The position numbers and the translations under genes were made by a program. 20,792 nt of DNA, taken from NCBI GenBank assembly GCA_016875595.1, contig VGPI01000006.1, positions 1 through 20,792 on the forward strand, given 5' to 3'. The notes below the pieces were generated by a model. That model saw only the letters and a program-made list of their open reading frames with translations. It searched no databases and was not told the origin of the DNA. Of the stretch, positions 8,557 through 16,709 are shown in pieces. The DNA is from Candidatus Cloacimonadota bacterium. GTDB lineage: Bacteria; Cloacimonadota; Cloacimonadia; Cloacimonadales; Cloacimonadaceae. Position 1 is the stretch's first letter. Every line of letters starts with the position of its first letter.

Positions 8557-8618
8557 CATCATGTTTGTATAAGAACTGGCTAAAGAGCACATGCTACGAT
8601 TACAGTTTATCGGTAAAA

Positions 8619-9230
8619 TCAGGACAATATCTTTACTTGCACTTTCCTGTTGCAGTTTGGGCAAAGAACATTGAATACGTTCTTCCGCCGTAGTTCGTCA
8701 GTGATCTCAAGGTCAGTGTCATCTGATTTTGTTATTTTTAATCTCTGGTTAAGCATGCTCAAGTTCAAGACGGAAGAATAGGCAATAGGACCCAGTTTAT
8801 CGTAGATAAATCGCATATGATCCCGAGTGGTGATTATGGCATTACAATTATCGCATAAGATCAATTCCCTTTCCTGTTTCTCCACCAAGACCGATCTATC
8901 TAGGCAGGACAGGTCAAACAACTCATCAGAGAGTTTCACACCTTTTCCGGTAATGCAATGTTCTTCACACTGTCCACAGAATATGCATTGACCATAATCC
9001 CGAGTTATCGTCCGAATACCGGTCTCCGTATTATCGGAAAAGACGATCGCATTAGGCGGACAAACATTTGCACACGTCTCACAACCAACGCAATTATCTT
9101 CATCGACCACTGGTTTGCCCCTATATCCGGTAAAGGGTTTGAATTCACCTTTAGGATATGGTAGCGTATAGGGCTTTGAAAACAATGAAATAATCGCTTC
9201 CTTCAACTCTCGTAACTTCGGATATTTCAT
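8619..9230 (-). CDS. mbhN: NuoI/MbhN/HycF-like ferredoxin subunit
   Basis: A 203-residue electron-transfer subunit of the hydrogenase peripheral arm. Two [4Fe-4S] motifs are intact: CVGCETCANVCP (Cys47, 50, 53, 57) and CIFCGQCEEHC (Cys82, 85, 88, 92). In group 4 hydrogenases this subunit relays electrons to the small subunit. A C-terminal extension carries two more CxxC pairs (CDNC at 126-129 and CPNC at 190-193), which could form a zinc ribbon or rubredoxin-like site. HycF-type subunits also have extra cysteines there. The start ATG overlaps the mrpG-like stop as ATGA. It is the last structural gene of the complex, separated from the rest of the catalytic core by the whole Mrp-type block. 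Confidence 0.92.
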   Translation of the reverse strand: MKYPKLRELKEAIISLFSKPYTLPYPKGEFKPFTGYRGKPVVDEDNCVGCETCANVCPPNAIVFSDNTETGIRTITRDYGQCIFCGQCEEHCITGKGVKLSDELFDLSCLDRSVLVEKQERELILCDNCNAIITTRDHMRFIYDKLGPIAYSSVLNLSMLNQRLKITKSDDTDLEITDELRRKNVFNVLCPNCNRKVQVKILS

Positions 9231-9550
9231 TGATCCACTTCCTTATACTCATCAACAACTGTCTTATCAGTGAGTTTCAAGCCATACTTATATGCACCAC
9301 GGATCAGAATATGTGCTCCCACTGTTGATGCAAAAAATAACAGAGGTATGGCAATCAATGCTTTGACCCCAACAGACGTGAATCCATAATGTAGGAATAA
9401 AGCCAATAATATACTGCAAGTACCCAATGTAACGCATTTTGTAGCTGACTGTAGGCGGTTGTATAGATCTGGAAGCCGCAATAAACCGATACATCCGAAA
9501 AGATCGAAGGCAATGCCGACGATAATCAGGATCACACTTATGTTATTCAT
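9227..9550 (-). CDS. mbhC: MrpG/MnhG-like subunit (MbhC)
   Basis: A 107-residue membrane protein of the MnhG/PhaG family, with three hydrophobic segments and the family hallmark IGLLRLPDLYNRLQSATKC. In Mrp antiporters and in archaeal membrane-bound hydrogenase (MBH) it belongs to the small-subunit E-F-G group that forms part of the ion-translocation module. It overlaps the mrpF-like gene by 8 bases and the mbhN-like gene by ATGA, so its translation is tightly coupled on both sides. Confidence 0.93.
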   Translation of the reverse strand: MNNISVILIIVGIAFDLFGCIGLLRLPDLYNRLQSATKCVTLGTCSILLALFLHYGFTSVGVKALIAIPLLFFASTVGAHILIRGAYKYGLKLTDKTVVDEYKEVDQ

Positions 9551-9800
9551 CTAACTTATTCCTCGTTAGGTATTTACCAAGGGCTATTGTTCCTATAAAG
9601 CTCAGCATTATCCAGGCGATCGCCACATCGATCAGAAATAATCTCCCGGTTTTGAGAATCAATAAAGCACAGATACCGACTACCAGGATACCGAAGATAT
9701 CGATCGCTACCATCCGATCAGCCATGGTTGGTCCCAGTAACACGCGGATGAAGCACAGGAAACTCATTCCCATCAGGATATATAATAGTATGTCAATCAT
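9543..9800 (-). CDS. mbhB: MrpF/MnhF-like subunit (MbhB)
   Basis: An 85-residue protein with three transmembrane helices, of the MnhF/PhaF family. The signature VLLGPTMADRMVAIDIFGIL lies after the first helix and DVAIAWIMLSFIGTIAL forms the last helix. The start ATG shares one base with the preceding stop (TAATG). It is part of the Mrp-type arm of the hydrogenase. Confidence 0.93.
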   Translation of the reverse strand: MIDILLYILMGMSFLCFIRVLLGPTMADRMVAIDIFGILVVGICALLILKTGRLFLIDVAIAWIMLSFIGTIALGKYLTRNKLDE

Positions 9801-10285
9801 TATTCAAACACCTTTTTTAATAGTTTTTCAAACCTGCCGATCAATTTTTTTGTATAAACGGAGGGATCCTGGCTACTGACATAAATCCAATGGATATAGA
9901 TATTGTCATCTATCACATCGACAGTAATCGTTCCGGGTGTCATCGTAATCGAATTTGCCAGAAAGGTCTTGGCGATATCTGAGCTAAGATTGCTTTTCAC
10001 CTTTACAATTCCCGGTTTGATTGGCATTTTGGGGCTTAGGACACGATAGGCAACATCGAAATTTGCTATTAGACATTCCCAGATAAATATCACAAGATAA
10101 ACAAGTGCCCAGAAATAACGGACAGGATTGTAATATAACTTCCAATCACTCAAGTAGCGGTTGCCAAAGAGAAGCGTAATCACAAGCGACACCACAAACC
10201 CGATAATCAAGCTATAAATACCCAACGTAAAAGTGAATAACAGCCATAATATGAATGTCATTAAGAAAAGTGTGATATATTTCAT
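9800..10285 (-). CDS. mbhA: MrpE/MnhE-like subunit (MbhA)
   Basis: A 161-residue MnhE/PhaE-family protein. Two hydrophobic stretches near the N-terminus and a third (YFWALVYLVIFIWECLIANF) are followed by a soluble C-terminal domain with the conserved pattern LANSITMTPGTITVDV. It corresponds to MbhA of archaeal MBH and MrpE of Na+/H+ antiporters. It begins one base after the mrpD-like stop, consistent with co-translation. Confidence 0.93.
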   Translation of the reverse strand: MKYITLFLMTFILWLLFTFTLGIYSLIIGFVVSLVITLLFGNRYLSDWKLYYNPVRYFWALVYLVIFIWECLIANFDVAYRVLSPKMPIKPGIVKVKSNLSSDIAKTFLANSITMTPGTITVDVIDDNIYIHWIYVSSQDPSVYTKKLIGRFEKLLKKVFE

Positions 10286-10286
10286 A

Positions 10287-11813
10287 TTACTTCCCCAATA
10301 CTATGCTTGAGTAATTAGTAGTCTGCATCAATGCATCAACTGCTGGTTGCAGAAATATTGCCCTTACACTTGGAACAATCATTAAGCTCATGATCAAACA
10401 AAGCAGTGCCATCAAAGACATGGCTAATGCCATACTGAAGGGTGACTCTTTTACGTTTTCATACTTACTGGGCAGATCTCCATAAAAAGCATACTTATGA
10501 ACCTTGGTAAATGAAGCAAGAGTAACGATGCTCACAATGACAGCCAAAAGAGCGAGCCAATAATAACCGGCTTGGATAGCTGCAAAGATGATCATGATCT
10601 TACTGAAAAACCCGTTGAATGGTGGGATTCCAGAGATTGCCATCGATGCGGCAAAGGAGCTTCCGCTGGTTATCTGCATCTTATTGGATAAACCTCCCAA
10701 CTTCTGTAAACTACGAGTACCGGTTATATATTCGACTGAACCGGCATTGAGAAATAGTAATGCCTTGAAGATTGAATGATTTAGCATGTGAAAAAGACCA
10801 CCGGTTATTGCCAGATTCGCAATGGATTCCTTTCCGCCATTTGCCAAGATCAGCATCCCCATCCCGATGCCTAGAATCACATAACCCATCTGGCTGATAC
10901 TGTGATAGGCAAGTAATCGCTTGAAATCCCATTGCCCGATGGCAAGAAAGACCCCTATTATCATAGACAGAGTTCCCAAGATCGTAACCGTTAAGGCGAT
11001 TTGGGGATTGATCTGAATGATGTTGAAAAACAATCGAATGATGACATAAATACCGATCGCCTTGATCAGGACACCGGATAACATTGCGGATATGGGTGAT
11101 GGTGCTGATGAATGAGCATCCGGTAACCATGAGTGGAAGGGAACCATTGCGGCTTTTAATCCAAAACCACTTATCAAAAGCACCGAAACAAATATCTGAA
11201 AGGCATTTGCATCGGGAAGCTGACGTGCAATATCCGCCAGGTTCAATGTTCCCGTCGTCCAATAGATAAACCCGATGGCAGCGAGAATCAGTAATGATGA
11301 GACCCCACCCAATATCTGATATTTAAATGTCGCTTCCAGTTGTTGCTTTTCGATGTTGAACGCTACTAGAACATACGATGCAATGGACGCAATTTCCAGA
11401 AAGACATAGAGATTGAAGATATCACCGGCAAGAACGACACCATACATCCCGGCGATCATCAGGTTGAGCAGAGCATAGAATTTTTCCTCCGCTGAAAATC
11501 GCTTTGTATAATCAAGGGAATATAGTGCCACCAACAGACCGACTACGGATATGATCAGCAGCAGGATATTTGTAAATCCGTCGGCAACCAGGAATATCGC
11601 CAGTGGGATGTCAAGTAGGTCAGCAAAACCGCCAACTCGGTAAACTATGGTCTGCGGAGATTGACTGATCAGGTAAAAGGTAAGTCCGGTTAAAAAGAGT
11701 AACGCCGGTATTGTCAGAATTTTACTGATCGCTTTAAACCATCTCCCCAGGATAATGGTCAGGAAAGCTGTTCCCAATGGAATTACAACATACAATGGAA
11801 TCAATGAGTTCAT
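10287..11813 (-). CDS. mbhH: MrpD-like antiporter subunit (MbhH)
   Basis: A 508-residue proton-antiporter family membrane protein with about 14 helices. The polar residues expected for ion transfer are all present: Glu140 in the fifth helix (NLYVFLEIASIASYVLV), Lys220 in the broken-helix region (FGLKAAMVPFHSWLPDAHSS), Lys251, Lys298 (WDFKRLLAYHSISQMGY) and Lys350 (HMLNHSIFKALLFLNAGSV). In the mrp-type order it occupies the D position, right after the mrpC-like gene (3-base gap), with SD-like GAGGGG inside that gene's end. It probably forms the main ion channel next to MbhM or next to the other antiporter-like subunit at 13165-15033. Confidence 0.95.
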   Translation of the reverse strand: MNSLIPLYVVIPLGTAFLTIILGRWFKAISKILTIPALLFLTGLTFYLISQSPQTIVYRVGGFADLLDIPLAIFLVADGFTNILLLIISVVGLLVALYSLDYTKRFSAEEKFYALLNLMIAGMYGVVLAGDIFNLYVFLEIASIASYVLVAFNIEKQQLEATFKYQILGGVSSLLILAAIGFIYWTTGTLNLADIARQLPDANAFQIFVSVLLISGFGLKAAMVPFHSWLPDAHSSAPSPISAMLSGVLIKAIGIYVIIRLFFNIIQINPQIALTVTILGTLSMIIGVFLAIGQWDFKRLLAYHSISQMGYVILGIGMGMLILANGGKESIANLAITGGLFHMLNHSIFKALLFLNAGSVEYITGTRSLQKLGGLSNKMQITSGSSFAASMAISGIPPFNGFFSKIMIIFAAIQAGYYWLALLAVIVSIVTLASFTKVHKYAFYGDLPSKYENVKESPFSMALAMSLMALLCLIMSLMIVPSVRAIFLQPAVDALMQTTNYSSIVLGK

Positions 11814-11816
11814 CGC

Positions 11817-12155
11817 TTATCCCCTCAGATTTTTCATTTCACGTATATCGAAGGACCCATACTTTTTATACAAACGGATCGCCACCGATAGTAACAGCGC
11901 TTTGGTTGCCAGTCCGATCACGATCGCAGTCAATATCATGGCTTGAGGTAATGGGTCAACGAAGGGACCTGATTCAAATGACTCTGAAATGATCGGGACT
12001 GTCGCGGCATCAATATAGCCGATCAAGATCAAAAATAGAATCACACTATACTCCATGATCGCAAAACCGATAATGATCTTGATCAGGTTTCGTTGCATGA
12101 TAACACCGTATAAACCTATCACGAACAGGATAAAGCACAGTATAAACAGAATCAT
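11817..12155 (-). CDS. mbhG: MrpC/NuoK-like subunit (MbhG)
   Basis: A 112-residue, three-helix protein of the MnhC/NuoK family. A conserved membrane Glu sits in IIGFAIMEYSVILFL, and the family C-terminal pattern DPLPQAMILTAIVIGLATKA follows. The start overlaps the preceding fusion gene as ATGA. In MBH this subunit lies between the MrpB-like and MrpD-like subunits, matching the gene order here. Confidence 0.95.
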   Translation of the reverse strand: MILFILCFILFVIGLYGVIMQRNLIKIIIGFAIMEYSVILFLILIGYIDAATVPIISESFESGPFVDPLPQAMILTAIVIGLATKALLLSVAIRLYKKYGSFDIREMKNLRG

Positions 12156-13153
12156 CCTAACTCCTCATCTTTGTAGATAAGCAATGCCACAAAAATCGAT
12201 GAAATTGCTGCACAGACCTCGATACCAATGATCACGTTTCCAATGGGGATTATACCACCGCTGACCAATTCGCCGATGTTACCGGTAGGGAGAAAATTGG
12301 CAAAGAAAACCAGCGCACTTGCGATCAGCAAACCCAAAACAGCTAGGAGGAGAAAAGAGAATATCGCGACGCTCTCAGATAACTCCAGACGCCATTTTTC
12401 CTTTCGTAATTTGTCCAGAACACTCCCGCCGGCAAGAATTTGAAATATAAATGCGCTTGCCATGATCACACCACCTGTAAAACCACCGCCCGGAGAAAGA
12501 TGACCGTGAATCGCTACATATGCTCCAAACAGGAAGATCACCGGCGCTAAGAACTGGCATATATTTTTTACTACCAAAGTCATACCTTTGGGCATGGTCT
12601 GGATGACATCGATTTTCACGGCATCAGGCGCTTTCAGCTCTTCATGCCTTAGAATGCAGATGACTCCGATCACGGCAGTAAACAGGACAGTGGCTTCACC
12701 CAAGGTGTCATAAGCCCGAAAATGAAAGATGATACCCGTGATGATATTTGCACTACCAGTTTCCGCAACCGATCCCACATAATTATCCGCCATGCGGGTA
12801 ACATGTTGGCCGAATGAATTCAGAACAAACGCAAACCGTGACATGAACAATAAGGCAACCGTAACGAAAAGCAGCACACTAACCGAATAAAAAATCGCGC
12901 CGAGACCTAGTTTTTTTGACTCCGTCTCATGTGTCGTATTGGTTATGACGGCGATCATGATGATCAAAGTGATAATCTCCACCACGACTTGCACTATTGC
13001 CAGATCTGGCGCTTGCAAAAGCAGAAATGAGATTACGAGGGCAAAACCTACAATCCCATAAGAAACAACTGCAGAAAGCAAGTCCTTGGCATGTAAAGAA
13101 TATATCGAACCCAGAATCATCAACGCTAGCATTATTATAAGATATAATTCCAT
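12152..13153 (-). CDS. Fused MrpA C-terminus / MrpB subunit (MbhD-MbhE-MbhF)
   Basis: A 333-residue membrane protein that combines three proteins which are separate in archaeal MBH. Residues ~1-90 resemble MbhD (DUF4040-type, including QAPDLAIVQVVVEIITLII). Residues ~90-180 resemble MbhE (NIITGIIFHFRAYDTLGEA, the MrpA C-terminal motif). Residues ~190-330 resemble MbhF/MrpB (IFLFGAYVAIHGHLSPGGGF). In canonical Mrp operons the first two parts are the tail of MrpA and the third is the separate MrpB, so here the MrpA tail has been split from its antiporter body and joined to MrpB. No frame disruption is visible, so it looks like a genuine fusion. It starts 11 bases after the antiporter-like gene, with AAGGAT as a possible SD. 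Confidence 0.92.
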   Translation of the reverse strand: MELYLIIMLALMILGSIYSLHAKDLLSAVVSYGIVGFALVISFLLLQAPDLAIVQVVVEIITLIIMIAVITNTTHETESKKLGLGAIFYSVSVLLFVTVALLFMSRFAFVLNSFGQHVTRMADNYVGSVAETGSANIITGIIFHFRAYDTLGEATVLFTAVIGVICILRHEELKAPDAVKIDVIQTMPKGMTLVVKNICQFLAPVIFLFGAYVAIHGHLSPGGGFTGGVIMASAFIFQILAGGSVLDKLRKEKWRLELSESVAIFSFLLLAVLGLLIASALVFFANFLPTGNIGELVSGGIIPIGNVIIGIEVCAAISSIFVALLIYKDEELG

Positions 13154-13164
13154 CTAATTCATCC

Positions 13165-15033
13165 TTAAATGATTAATAATACCATGATAGTTGCCACTCC
13201 CAAAACCACCCAAACGACATAGGTGGACAGAATACCGGTATGGCATACGCTCAATGCCGAACTCAATCCGAGTACGCATTCTTTACCCAGGTGATAGACG
13301 TCGAACCACTTCTTGTTTGCCTTATCGTAGAAATAGTTAAAGAACTTCATGGTCCCGATTGTCTTATAAAACTCAAGCGATGAAAAACTCAATTCCTGTT
13401 GTAGTTTCTCACCACCAACGAAACTATCTGATCTTCTGCTTGTTTTCAGGGTTCCCATCCAATAGATGATGAACCCTACAATTATAGAGATCAGGATCAT
13501 GATTGAGACAGAAGGAGCATTCCATAGCCCCGGTAGTGACTTCCATGAACCAATCCCCGTAAATTCAAAGAATTCCGGGATCACCCATCGGGCAGCAAAA
13601 ATACCGAAAGCGATACACAACATCGCCAAGAAGATCTGGGGGAAAAACATCGGAAAACCTACTTCCTTCACCGTCCCGATCTGTTCATTTTTTCTACCCA
13701 GATAAATGCCGGATATCAGTTTTACGAAGCTTGCTAAAGTTAATGAAGATCCGAGCATAGCCAAGGTCAACCAGATCATCCAGAGTTGATTGGCTATACC
13801 CTTGCCGGAACCAAATTCGATGATGCCGGTATATATCATCCACTTAGAATAAAAACCATTCAGTGGTGGAATCCCTGAAATGGAAAGCGCAAAGACCAGG
13901 GCAGCAGCAAAGGTCACCGGCATATACTTGCATAGGCCGCCCAGTTCTCCCAGTTCCTCCTTACCAGTGTGCTTTTCAACGCTTCCGGCAGTTAGGAACA
14001 GACCTCCTTTGTATATGGCATGATTTACCATGTGAAACAAGCCACCGGCAATACCAAGCGGGGTGCCCAATGCCAAGCCGGTTATCATGTATCCCACTTG
14101 AGAGACCGCACAATAGCCAAGTAATCTTTTATAATTATGTTGCACGAGTGCCATCAATACTGAGGTTATGATTGTCAAAGCTCCGATAATAAGAAGCAAT
14201 AACGTAACCCAGCCGGAAAGTATGAATGTACTCATACACATGCGGGCAAGGAAATAGATTCCCAGGAGTTTATCCAAAGATGCAGGCAGATATGCAGATA
14301 TCGATGCCGGCGCATCTTTGGTATAATCGGGTATCCAAGTATGGAATGGGAAAGCCCCTGCTTTTGTCATACAAGCAATGAGTAGCGATAAAAAGGCGAC
14401 GGTGGAAAGGGTGGTGGTCGTACCAAGATGGATATCTGAGATCTTAAATGTATGTGAACAGATGTATAGCAAACCGATCCCCAATATCAACACCGAATCA
14501 GATGCGCCGATCAAGACCAGAGTTTTCTTTGCCGCCGCTGAGCTTTCTTCATTGTGTCCCTTGATGAGTTTGTAAAGCGTCAAGCCCAATAATCCCCACA
14601 AAAAAACGAAAAGGAGTAGATTATCGGTCAATGCAACGCCAAATGACGCACCCAGAGTAATCAGATAGTAAGTATGGTAGTTTCCTGGGATATGGTTAGG
14701 TTCCGAGTTTGGCGCTCTTCTGCGGTTGTAAGATAGTGAATAAAGCGAATAGAGAAATCCAAATATACCGATAAAGAGGACAATCAACTTTGACAGTCCA
14801 TCTACTTTAAGGTCCATGAATTTCTCAAATCCTGGTATATATAACCAATTTATACTCCCCAGAGTCGCTATAAACTGGTGTGGTAAAGAAAACACCATAA
14901 CTGATAGATAAGCTGTGTAAGCTGAGATTAAAAGGGATATAACGCCTTTAATTATCTTCAAATTATCGGGCAGAAGGAAGAGAACAACTCCGATAACGAT
15001 CGGCATAATAATCAACATCTGGAAGTCAATCAT
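13165..15033 (-). CDS. NuoL/MrpA-like antiporter subunit lacking the fifth-helix Glu
   Basis: A 622-residue proton-antiporter family protein with about 14 core helices and a C-terminal extension ending in two more hydrophobic stretches. Lysines expected for ion transfer are present: Lys224 (MTKAGAFPFHTWIPDY), Lys255, Lys302 (NYKRLLGYCAVSQVGYM) and Lys342 (HMVNHAIYKGGLFLTAGSV). The helix that usually carries WE or LE in this family reads FVFLWGLLGLTLYKLI, with Gly147 where Glu is expected. The MbhH paralogue in the same operon keeps its Glu140, so this subunit may move ions differently or be structural. Its position directly before the MrpA-tail/MrpB fusion makes it the A-position gene of an mrp-type order. 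Start ATG overlaps the mbhL stop (ATGA). Assignment as MrpA-like rather than HyfB/HycC-like is uncertain. Confidence 0.92.
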   Translation of the reverse strand: MIDFQMLIIMPIVIGVVLFLLPDNLKIIKGVISLLISAYTAYLSVMVFSLPHQFIATLGSINWLYIPGFEKFMDLKVDGLSKLIVLFIGIFGFLYSLYSLSYNRRRAPNSEPNHIPGNYHTYYLITLGASFGVALTDNLLLFVFLWGLLGLTLYKLIKGHNEESSAAAKKTLVLIGASDSVLILGIGLLYICSHTFKISDIHLGTTTTLSTVAFLSLLIACMTKAGAFPFHTWIPDYTKDAPASISAYLPASLDKLLGIYFLARMCMSTFILSGWVTLLLLIIGALTIITSVLMALVQHNYKRLLGYCAVSQVGYMITGLALGTPLGIAGGLFHMVNHAIYKGGLFLTAGSVEKHTGKEELGELGGLCKYMPVTFAAALVFALSISGIPPLNGFYSKWMIYTGIIEFGSGKGIANQLWMIWLTLAMLGSSLTLASFVKLISGIYLGRKNEQIGTVKEVGFPMFFPQIFLAMLCIAFGIFAARWVIPEFFEFTGIGSWKSLPGLWNAPSVSIMILISIIVGFIIYWMGTLKTSRRSDSFVGGEKLQQELSFSSLEFYKTIGTMKFFNYFYDKANKKWFDVYHLGKECVLGLSSALSVCHTGILSTYVVWVVLGVATIMVLLII

Positions 15034-16241
15034 GATCTATCCTTTGCCGAAAACTGCTTGTTTAGCTCTTCGGTCTTTTGTTGTGATAGTTTGATCAATT
15101 CTGCGGCACTCATTGTTCGCTTCCCTGAATTGTGATCATAGACCTGGATCATCCGTTCGGTACAACAATAACATGGATCCACTGCAGCAGTTGCGATTGC
15201 AGCATCTGAGATTGTTCCACCAATACAGGATCTTCTGAAAGTGGTAATACAATTGTAACTGGGGGCACGGATTTTATGTCGGACAGGGCTATTACCACCA
15301 TCAGATTTTACAAAATGAAACACCTCTCCTCGGGGTGCTTCAGCATGTCCAATCCCAATCCCGGCAGGGATTTCCCTGACCTTTGCTTTTATGTCTCCCT
15401 CTTTCTCCTTCTTGAGCAGTTGCAAGCATTGATTGATAATTGATATGGATTCATACAACTCCAATAAGCGCACCTCCGCTTTGGCAAAGACGTCACCTTC
15501 CTTGACCGTAATAACTTTCCAGTTTACCATATCATAAGCCGCATAAGGATCGTCACGTCGAACATCAATATCGACACCTGAAGCACGCGCGGTTGGTCCC
15601 ACCGCACCAAAATCATGAATATCCTTTGCCGTTAGTGTTCCGACCCCTTTTAATCGAGCATGGATCACAGGATCATCCATAACTGCTCCAACCAGCAGAT
15701 CTGTCTTGATTTTCACATCTTCCAATACTTTGATCAATTGACTGGCTTTATTTTCATCTATATCTCTCCTCACACCGCCAATCGTAAACATCGCATAGCT
15801 GTTTCTATTTCCTGTGATGATCTCAAACATATCCAACACTGGCTCACGGTACTTCCACGCCCACATAAACACAGTGTTATAACCCAGGAAATGACCGGCA
15901 AGCCCAACCCATAGAAGATGACTATGCACCCGCTCCAATTCACCGATAATACTTCTGATCAGTTTTGCTCGAACCGGGATCTCGACCGCACCGATACTTT
16001 CAACTGCATTTGCATAAGCAAAGGGATGTGAGGTGGAACATATCCCACAGATACGTTCAACAACATAAAAGACCTGTTCAAACGTTTTCGATTCGCATAT
16101 CTTTTCAATCCCTCGATGATTATAACCCGTTTCCCATTCCATATCGACAACGGTTTCACCGTCGCAATATAGCTTAAAAAACTCCGGTTCTTCTAAAAGA
16201 GGATGATATGGTCCAATTGGTACAATTGTCTTCTTACCCAT
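15030..16241 (-). CDS. mbhL: Group 4 [NiFe]-hydrogenase large subunit (MbhL)
   Basis: The catalytic subunit (403 residues) for reversible proton reduction to H2. Both nickel-binding motifs are intact: ERICGIC (Cys65, Cys68) near the N-terminus and DPCYCC (Cys357, Cys360) near the C-terminus. This separates it from complex I NuoD and from the sulfur-reducing Mbx subunits, which have lost such ligands. GYNHRGIEK and PRGEVFHFV fit the group 4/NuoD fold. After DPCYCC-TER a 40-residue tail remains, matching the HycE-type cleavage point after Arg (Arg363 here), so the HycI-like protease at 8038-8487 is the expected processor. Cys359, between the two ligands, is an extra thiol. A strong SD (AGGAGG) lies 9 bases before the ATG. 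The start overlaps nothing; the stop overlaps the next gene. Confidence 0.97.
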   Translation of the reverse strand: MGKKTIVPIGPYHPLLEEPEFFKLYCDGETVVDMEWETGYNHRGIEKICESKTFEQVFYVVERICGICSTSHPFAYANAVESIGAVEIPVRAKLIRSIIGELERVHSHLLWVGLAGHFLGYNTVFMWAWKYREPVLDMFEIITGNRNSYAMFTIGGVRRDIDENKASQLIKVLEDVKIKTDLLVGAVMDDPVIHARLKGVGTLTAKDIHDFGAVGPTARASGVDIDVRRDDPYAAYDMVNWKVITVKEGDVFAKAEVRLLELYESISIINQCLQLLKKEKEGDIKAKVREIPAGIGIGHAEAPRGEVFHFVKSDGGNSPVRHKIRAPSYNCITTFRRSCIGGTISDAAIATAAVDPCYCCTERMIQVYDHNSGKRTMSAAELIKLSQQKTEELNKQFSAKDRS

Positions 16242-16709
16242 TTATCTATCCTCCTTTCGGATCTTTCTTCGATATGGATAGTTCCCTTCGGGCCAGTTCT
16301 CCGGTAAAAGGAACCGTTCCGGTTTGGGGTGATTTAGAAATTGAATGCCAAGGATATCCATAATCTCTCTCTCGATCCATTCAATACCATATACGATTGG
16401 AGTCATCGATTCAACGGTGGGCTCATTATGAGCTAACATGACATTCAAACTCATGATCCAGCCAGACGAATCGTCCGAATAGTGGTAGATCAATTCAAAG
16501 CCATCTTTTGAATCCATCGCTGATACGATTATGTAGCGGTAATTAAGCTCGTTGAACCAATAGCCAGTGATCTGAGCCAATACACTTGTCGGAATGTGAA
16601 CCATCAAGCGTTTTACATTTATGACTTCAACGTTAGTGATCTGCGGAAATCTAATCTTTAGATCACTGATATAATTTTCAATACTCATCAGATTGTCCTT
16701 TTCATTCAT
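16242..16709 (-). CDS. mbhK: NuoC-like subunit (MbhK)
   Basis: A 155-residue soluble subunit of the 30-kDa complex I (NuoC) family. The conserved block reads GIEWIEREIMDILGIQFLNH, followed by PERFLLPENWPEGNYPYRR. In group 4 hydrogenases it packs against the large and small subunits and has no cofactor. The start overlaps the small-subunit stop as ATGA. A second Met (residue 8) could also be used, but the ATGA overlap favours the first. Confidence 0.94.
   Translation of the reverse strand: MNEKDNLMSIENYISDLKIRFPQITNVEVINVKRLMVHIPTSVLAQITGYWFNELNYRYIIVSAMDSKDGFELIYHYSDDSSGWIMSLNVMLAHNEPTVESMTPIVYGIEWIEREIMDILGIQFLNHPKPERFLLPENWPEGNYPYRRKIRKEDR

Noticed and set aside
11817..16177. Numerous plus-strand open frames inside the hydrogenase genes
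   Set aside because: They are shadows of strongly conserved minus-strand genes and show no protein family features.
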